DNA of 27,955 bases from Lachnospiraceae bacterium UBA1760. GTDB lineage: Bacteria; Bacillota; Clostridia; Lachnospirales; Lachnospiraceae. Below the pieces are notes generated by a model that did not search any database, was not told where the DNA came from, and was given only the letters and a program-made list of their open reading frames with translations. Shown here in pieces: positions 23,961-27,955 of this stretch. The stretch spans positions 1 through 27,955 of the forward strand of contig DCHE01000046.1 in assembly GCA_002314775.1 (NCBI GenBank), given 5' to 3'. The first letter of the stretch is position 1. Each line of letters begins with the position of its first letter. The position numbers and the translations under genes were made by a program.

Positions 23961-24761
23961 ATGGGAAAGATAGAAGATTACTACAATAAATTTAATGAGG
24001 ACAAGAGACTCGATTCAAGACACGGAAGAGTAGAGTTCATTGTTTCGATGAAGTATATTCATGAGGCACTTAGTGAGGCCGAGATGAAATATTCAGGCGG
24101 GGCTTCTAAGGCGTGTGTCAGTCTTCTTGACCTGGGAGCAGGGACCGGAAGGTATTCAGTGCCACTTGCTGAAGAGGGCTATGATGTTACAGCGGTTGAA
24201 CTGGTTAAGCATAACCTTGGCAGGCTTAAGCAAAAGTCCGACAAGGTAAAGGCCTACCAGGGCAATGCTATGAAGCTAAAAAGATTTTCGGATAATACCT
24301 TTGATGTGACTCTTGTATTTGGACCGATGTATCACCTTCATAAATGGGAGGAAAAGCTTGCAGTTTTGTCTGAGGCGAAGAGGGTTACAAAGCCGGGTGG
24401 AAAAATACTTGTTGCGTATGTAATGAATGAATACAGTGTACTGCTTCATGCCTTCAGAGATAAGAATGTGCTAGAGGCAATAAAGACTGGTATGCTGGAT
24501 GAGAGCTTCCACACAACAGAAACTGCAAATGAGCTCTACAGCTTTGTCAGAACAGAGGATATCTACAGATTATCTGATGAGGTTGGTCTGACTAGAGAAA
24601 AGATAATATCACCGGATGGTCCTGCGAATCATATGAGAAGAGAGTTAAATGCTTTATCTGAAGAGGAATTTGAGGCATTTGTAAATTATCAGCTTGCAGT
24701 CTGCGAACGAATGGACCTTATTGGAGCAGGCGGTCATACCGTGGATATTCTCAGAGTCTGA
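23961..24761 (+). CDS. Class I SAM-dependent methyltransferase
   Basis: The start at ATG 23961 gives a 266-residue protein beginning MGKIEDYYNKF. The longer frame from 23889 would overlap psd by 68 bp and adds a basic, unconserved-looking stretch. SAM-binding motif I is LLDLGAGTGRYSVPLA (about 55-70), followed by the acidic end of strand 2 (VTAVEL) and motif II/III segments FDVTLVFGPMYHLH and KPGGKILVAYV. No membrane segment is present. The substrate cannot be read from the sequence. Four base pairs separate it from psd, so the two are co-transcribed. Methylation of phosphatidylethanolamine is one idea, with precedent in N-methylated lipids of Clostridium butyricum, but the protein looks like a generic small-molecule methyltransferase. 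No terminator is obvious after it. Confidence 0.85.
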   Translation: MGKIEDYYNKFNEDKRLDSRHGRVEFIVSMKYIHEALSEAEMKYSGGASKACVSLLDLGAGTGRYSVPLAEEGYDVTAVELVKHNLGRLKQKSDKVKAYQGNAMKLKRFSDNTFDVTLVFGPMYHLHKWEEKLAVLSEAKRVTKPGGKILVAYVMNEYSVLLHAFRDKNVLEAIKTGMLDESFHTTETANELYSFVRTEDIYRLSDEVGLTREKIISPDGPANHMRRELNALSEEEFEAFVNYQLAVCERMDLIGAGGHTVDILRV

Positions 24762-25057
24762 AAGTCAGTGTGCTCTAGAGGTGATTTAGGTGGGACCTGT
24801 GAGAGGCCTATGTGTGTTGATTAAAGTTTTAGATTTATTTTAGGAATAATTGAACGAAAAATAATGGTAAAGTTCATAATTAGAACGATTTTTGCCGTGT
24901 ATAATTTGCCAAAATAGAAAAAATTAGTTAATTTAATGAACTAAGATGGAAAAAAGGCACATTAAACGCGGCATTCCTAAAAGATTTCATTTATGAATTC
25001 ATTTTAGATTTCATATAAGCTTTTATGTATAATGAAAAAATATGCATAATAGGAATA
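24762..25057 (+). other. AT-rich intergenic region without a recognisable gene
   Basis: No ORF, RNA gene or riboswitch is evident here. Two consensus TATAAT boxes (24900-24905 and 25028-25033) lack good -35 partners. A direct repeat AGATTTCAT (24982-24990 and 25006-25014) flanks the palindrome ATGAATTCAT (24993-25002), which could be a regulator site for the antiporter gene. Confidence 0.5.
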
Positions 25058-25086
25058 TTGACTTTATTTAGGACGATATATATTAT
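25058..25086 (+). promoter_or_regulatory. Sigma-A promoter of the antiporter gene
   Basis: TTGACT (25058-25063) and TATTAT (25081-25086) are separated by exactly 17 bp. Transcription would start near 25093, giving a leader of about 30 nt with GGAGGG before the chosen ATG. Confidence 0.8.
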
Positions 25087-25123
25087 TTAGAAAGATTATT
25101 ATAAATATAACATGGAGGGTAGT

Positions 25124-26077
25124 ATGGATATTTTTCTAAGTATTCTAAAAGTAGTTATTGGCTTTGTTTTACTTATTAAGGGCGCTGACTTCTTCGTTGA
25201 CGGAGCAGCAACTGTTGCGGCAAAGCTTGGTATTCCGCAGATTGTAATCGGTCTTACAATTGTTGCGCTTGGAACAAGTGCTCCTGAGGCGGCGATTAGT
25301 ATTAAGTCGGCGGTTGCAGAATCTGCAGGTATTTCAATTGGTAATGTAATCGGAAGTAATATCATGAATATTCTGGTTATTCTTGGTATAACAGCACTTA
25401 TATGTGCACTTCCTGTAAGCAAGGTTACAAAGGTTGTGGATATGCCATTTATGATTCTTGTTACAGTACTTCTTGTTGGAATCGGTGCTCTTACAGGACA
25501 CATCAACCTTGTTACAGGTATCATCTTCTGGGCACTTCTTATTGCGTATATTGTTTACCTTGTTATCTATTCAAAGAAGGCAAATCTTACTGATGATGGA
25601 ACAGAGGTTAAGAACCTTAAGGCTTGGCAGATTATCCTCTTTATTGCGGGTGGTATTGCTGCAATCATCTTCGGAAGTAATATCACTGTAGATGGTGCAT
25701 CAGTTATAGCTAAGGCACTTGGTGTATCAGACAGAATGATTGGTCTTACAGTAATTGCATTTGGAACCTCTCTTCCAGAGCTTGTTACTTCAATCACAGC
25801 TGCCAGAAAGGGAAGCACAGATATTGCTATTGGTAACATTGTTGGTAGTAATATCTTTAACATACTATTCGTGCTTGGAACCTCATGCCTTATCACAACA
25901 ATCACCTACAGCAGTGCATTTGTAATAGATGGTATTATCGCAATTGGTGCATCGCTTCTTCTTTGGATATGTGCGATTGCTGGTAAGGGAAAGATTGGAA
26001 AGGTTGGAGGCCTTCTCATGGTTCTTTCATATGCAGGATATTTTGTATATCTTCTTATGAATTCAAGTGCAGGCTGA
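25124..26077 (+). CDS. Calcium/sodium antiporter, CaCA superfamily (YrbG type)
   Basis: This 317-residue membrane protein exchanges Na+ (or H+) for Ca2+ across the cytoplasmic membrane. It has two halves of about five TM helices each, with the inverted alpha repeats of the superfamily. Repeat 1 holds GTSAPE (50-55) and GNVIGSN (73-79). Repeat 2 holds GTSLPE (214-219) and GNIVGSN (237-243). The acidic ion ligands Glu55 and Glu219 are both present. ATG 25124 is chosen because GGAGGG at 25114-25119 precedes it; the in-frame ATG at 25112 lies before that site. The gene has its own strong promoter, and a small membrane protein gene follows 58 bp downstream. The ion preference cannot be told from the sequence. 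Confidence 0.93.
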   Translation: MDIFLSILKVVIGFVLLIKGADFFVDGAATVAAKLGIPQIVIGLTIVALGTSAPEAAISIKSAVAESAGISIGNVIGSNIMNILVILGITALICALPVSKVTKVVDMPFMILVTVLLVGIGALTGHINLVTGIIFWALLIAYIVYLVIYSKKANLTDDGTEVKNLKAWQIILFIAGGIAAIIFGSNITVDGASVIAKALGVSDRMIGLTVIAFGTSLPELVTSITAARKGSTDIAIGNIVGSNIFNILFVLGTSCLITTITYSSAFVIDGIIAIGASLLLWICAIAGKGKIGKVGGLLMVLSYAGYFVYLLMNSSAG

Positions 26078-26135
26078 TAGGAAGAGACACGCGTTGAGTG
26101 AGCAGGCTATGACATGAAAAATTAGAGGAAATATA

Positions 26136-26534
26136 ATGAAAAATCTTGCAGCACTGGTGGTGACACTGCTATTTGCCTTTGAACTTTATCTCTGTACTGC
26201 AGCGGAGCAGCATAGAAAAAAGAAAATTCAGAAGGGCTGGAACGTAGTAAAGGGCACCATAACAGCAATTGAAAAGAAAGAGGATGCAATTACCCATAAG
26301 CAGGTAAATGAACTCACCATAGAAACGCCGGACGGACGTAAGGTATATGCCAAGGCTGGTCTTCTTCACATCTTTGAGGAGGGTGAGGAGGCAATACTTC
26401 AGGAGAAGGATGGCTACCATAAGTTTGTAGGGACTGAGAACTCTCATAAGAGAGGTACAAAGGAGCTTATGCTTGGACTTATACCAGTCGCAATTATTCT
26501 TGTAATTAGCGTTATCTGCGCAATTTTATTTTAA
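26136..26534 (+). CDS. Small membrane protein of unknown function
   Basis: The 132-residue protein has an N-terminal hydrophobic helix (about 4-22), a soluble beta-rich middle (about 35-97) and a C-terminal TM helix (about 111-131). The middle part, with KGTITAIEKKEDAI, ELTIETPDGRKVYAKAG and EEGEEAIL, resembles the small beta-barrel of DUF3592-like or NfeD-like membrane proteins, but the match is not firm. AGAGGAAA precedes the ATG. It lies 58 bp after the antiporter gene without a terminator between and is probably co-transcribed. Its last four bases overlap the convergent M56 gene, and its terminator lies within that gene. Confidence 0.75.
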   Translation: MKNLAALVVTLLFAFELYLCTAAEQHRKKKIQKGWNVVKGTITAIEKKEDAITHKQVNELTIETPDGRKVYAKAGLLHIFEEGEEAILQEKDGYHKFVGTENSHKRGTKELMLGLIPVAIILVISVICAILF

Positions 26535-27337
26535 GAGGGTAGTAGTGAGGGTTTAACCTCGAGGGTAGTTTGCCAGAGTATGTATATGAAAAGAGGACAC
26601 TGAGTTGGTTCAGTGTCCTCCTTTTTGTCGAAGCCAATATTTCTTATAACTCTCTCATCTGTTGCAAGCTCAATATCCTGACAGAAGAGTGCATATGCAG
26701 CCCATACAAGAGGGTTGAACCAATGAACACATAGAGTTAAGTAAGCAAGTGGCTTCACAATATAATCTTTTCTTTTAATATGCATATTTTCATGCATAAG
26801 TACATAATCAAGCATATCATCAGATAAGCCGTATGGAATATAGATTACAGGCTTTATTATTCCACAAACAAATGATGAGTTTATTTTCTCAGTACTAAAG
26901 ATGTTGTCTCCGAATTTTACTGCATCACTAAGCCTAAGCCTAAGTCTTATGTAGCTTACTAGTCCGAAGATTAGCATAGCTGCAACTCCGCAAGTCCAGA
27001 TTATGATTGCAAGCCTTCCAAAATCAAATGTTTTTTCGGAAACAATCGTCTCTCTTGCACCCTTGAGATATTCATTTAGAAGATTGTCCACACCGTTAAT
27101 TCCGGTATCGATATTAACTCTTTCTCCTGACTGGGAGATAACTCTGTCACTTGGAACAAGGCTGAAGCTTGTTTTAATTGCATAAGGACAGAGAAGCCTT
27201 ACAGCAACAAAAAGCCATAACACCCCCATAATCCACTTAGGGGCTCTTCTAAATGCAACTCTAAAACACATTACTGCTATGATAAGCCATCCTGCGATGA
27301 TACTCATGTTTGTGACTTGAAGGAAAATATTATTCAT
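26531..27337 (-). CDS. M56-family (BlaR1-like) membrane metallopeptidase sensor, C-terminally truncated
   Basis: The 268-residue protein has N-terminal TM segments (about 8-28 and 34-52), an extracytoplasmic loop, a third TM segment (about 107-130) and the M56 peptidase domain. Its zinc site is HENMH (182-186), and the further conserved DIELATDERVIRN segment is at about 221-233. Proteins like this sense a signal outside and cleave the partner BlaI repressor. Shortly after DERVIRNIGFDKK the family pattern stops, and the last 30 residues are encoded by the convergent terminator hairpin and the spacer beyond it. The usual continuing M56 helix and the C-terminal sensor domain are absent, and neither of the other frames restores them. 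This points to loss of the 3' part, so the product may be inactive or unregulated. AAGAGG precedes the ATG; blaI lies 44 bp upstream in the same operon. Confidence 0.8.
   Translation of the reverse strand: MNNIFLQVTNMSIIAGWLIIAVMCFRVAFRRAPKWIMGVLWLFVAVRLLCPYAIKTSFSLVPSDRVISQSGERVNIDTGINGVDNLLNEYLKGARETIVSEKTFDFGRLAIIIWTCGVAAMLIFGLVSYIRLRLRLSDAVKFGDNIFSTEKINSSFVCGIIKPVIYIPYGLSDDMLDYVLMHENMHIKRKDYIVKPLAYLTLCVHWFNPLVWAAYALFCQDIELATDERVIRNIGFDKKEDTEPTQCPLFIYILWQTTLEVKPSLLPS
26593..26626. terminator. Terminator shared by convergent genes
   Basis: A perfect 11-bp stem, GAGGACACTGA (26593-26603) with TCAGTGTCCTC (26610-26620), closes a 6-nt loop. On the plus strand five T residues follow (26622-26626); on the minus strand only four T residues follow the stem. 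It lies inside the 3' end of the minus-strand M56 reading frame. Confidence 0.85.
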
Positions 27338-27381
27338 CTTAACCTCTTCTTCTCATCTAAAACATTATGGTGACCTTATTA

Positions 27382-27744
27382 TTACTCGTAATCCTCGATA
27401 AGCTTCTTAAGCTCCTCGATATCTTTTTTGCTTAGCTTCTTGCTTCTTGTAAATGCAGCAAGAAATGCAGGAACAGAGCCTGCAAAGGTCTTGTCCACAA
27501 GCTCATCTATCTCAGCAGTTTGAACCTCATCCTTGCTTACAAGTGCTGAGACAAGTGCATTCTCACTTTTGACAATCCCTCTTTCAGCAAGTCTTTTAAT
27601 TACTGTATAGACTGTTGCCTTCTTCCAGCCAAGCTCTGCCTCACAGATTTTTGCAAGCTCAGTGCTCTTAATAGGTCCCTTTTCCCATAGGATGAGACAA
27701 AATCTATATTCACTTTCATAAACCTTTGGTGTATCCATAATCAT
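27382..27744 (-). CDS. blaI: BlaI/MecI-family transcriptional repressor
   Basis: This 120-residue winged-helix repressor probably controls its own operon with the M56 gene. The DNA-binding part (about residues 7-70) has LILWEKGPIKSTELAKI and GWKKATVYTVIKRLAERGIVKSE. The C-terminal dimerisation part includes DELVDKTFAGSVPAFLAAFT and a charged tail. The start at 27744 is chosen because AAAAAGGA lies 5 nt upstream; the ATG at 27768, eight codons earlier, has a poorly placed site. A perfect palindrome between the -35 and -10 boxes upstream is the likely operator. In beta-lactamase systems the M56 partner cleaves the repressor when an inducer is present. No beta-lactamase gene is in the window, so the target may be cell-envelope genes elsewhere. 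Confidence 0.9.
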   Translation of the reverse strand: MIMDTPKVYESEYRFCLILWEKGPIKSTELAKICEAELGWKKATVYTVIKRLAERGIVKSENALVSALVSKDEVQTAEIDELVDKTFAGSVPAFLAAFTRSKKLSKKDIEELKKLIEDYE

Positions 27745-27848
27745 TTCCGTCCTTTTTTGATTAATCATTCCTGAGTACTCCGTGATTACCAGTCACAGTT
27801 TCCTCAAATTAGCACGCTGGTAGGCGTCCTAAAATCAGCTGACAAATT

Positions 27849-27866
27849 GGTCGAACGTCTTCGACC
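27849..27866 (-). other. Hairpin at the 5' end of the blaI leader
   Basis: A perfect 7-bp stem, GGTCGAA with TTCGACC, closes a 4-nt loop immediately after the predicted transcription start near 27868. The leader is about 120 nt long and holds smaller inverted repeats further on. It may protect the mRNA 5' end; no known riboswitch is recognised. Confidence 0.5.
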
Positions 27867-27874
27867 TTGAAATT

Positions 27875-27903
27875 AGTCTAATGCATTAGACCAAAATTGT
27901 CAA
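27875..27903 (-). promoter_or_regulatory. blaI promoter with BlaI-type operator
   Basis: Read on the minus strand, TTGACA (27903-27898) and TAGACT (27880-27875) are 17 bp apart. The 16-bp perfect palindrome GTCTAATGCATTAGAC (27876-27891) fills the spacer and overlaps the -10 box, so a bound dimer would block RNA polymerase. BlaI/MecI operators are dyads of similar size, which supports autorepression. Confidence 0.75.
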
Positions 27904-27955
27904 CAACTTTTTTTGATTTTTGTTTTTCTTTTTGGCTATTTACCAACTTGTAGTT

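Noticed and set aside
26535..26640. Simple frameshift in the M56 gene
   Set aside because: Neither alternative frame restores an M56-like continuation, so loss of sequence explains the end better than a frameshift.

Overview
The window looks like a chromosomal segment from an anaerobic, polysaccharide-degrading member of the Lachnospiraceae, probably Butyrivibrio-like. The supports are the low-GC, AGA-rich coding style, strong purine-rich ribosome binding sites, the inverted-domain GH3 glucosidase, a GH16 enzyme with many CBM4/9-like modules, and typical Firmicutes regulators (FruR, BlaI/M56). The genus is an inference. No rRNA, tRNA, CRISPR array, insertion sequence or phage gene was seen.

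Layout. (1) 1-3653: a membrane protein of unknown function cut by the window edge, then a GH3 beta-glucosidase and a terminator. (2) 3654-8217: a fructose operon, fruR-fruK-fruA(EIIABC)-ptsH, behind a strong promoter whose -35 box abuts four 10-bp tandem repeats, the likely FruR operator. The HPr has His15 but no Ser46. (3) 8320-9974: a YedF-like protein that has lost its signature cysteines, paired with an AraC-type regulator. The pair ends in a long inverted repeat that is also the upstream region of the next gene. (4) 9977-14023: a secreted 1310-residue GH16 beta-glucanase whose catalytic domain is split by two tandem, recently duplicated CBM-like modules. (5) 14083-21070: an overlapping gene set made of an HTCS-like sensor (two beta-propellers and Y_Y_Y domain outside, HD-GYP phosphodiesterase inside), a VWA protein, a MoxR-type AAA+ ATPase and a leucine-rich-repeat protein. 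(6) 21140-24761: a phospholipid block with a flippase-like membrane protein, phosphatidylserine synthase, phosphatidylserine decarboxylase and a methyltransferase. (7) 25058-26626: a Ca2+/Na+-type antiporter and a small membrane protein. (8) 26531-27903, minus strand: a BlaI-type repressor with a palindromic operator and an M56 (BlaR1-like) sensor that appears truncated at its C-terminus.

How the parts may work together. The GH16 enzyme would cut beta-1,3/1,4-glucans outside the cell, and the GH3 enzyme, which has no signal peptide, would finish oligosaccharides inside. The neighbouring propeller sensor is built like the carbohydrate sensors of Bacteroidetes but ends in a c-di-GMP phosphodiesterase domain, so glucan sensing may be tied to c-di-GMP and, through gene overlap, to a MoxR/VWA machine. 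This last link is inference from architecture and gene order.
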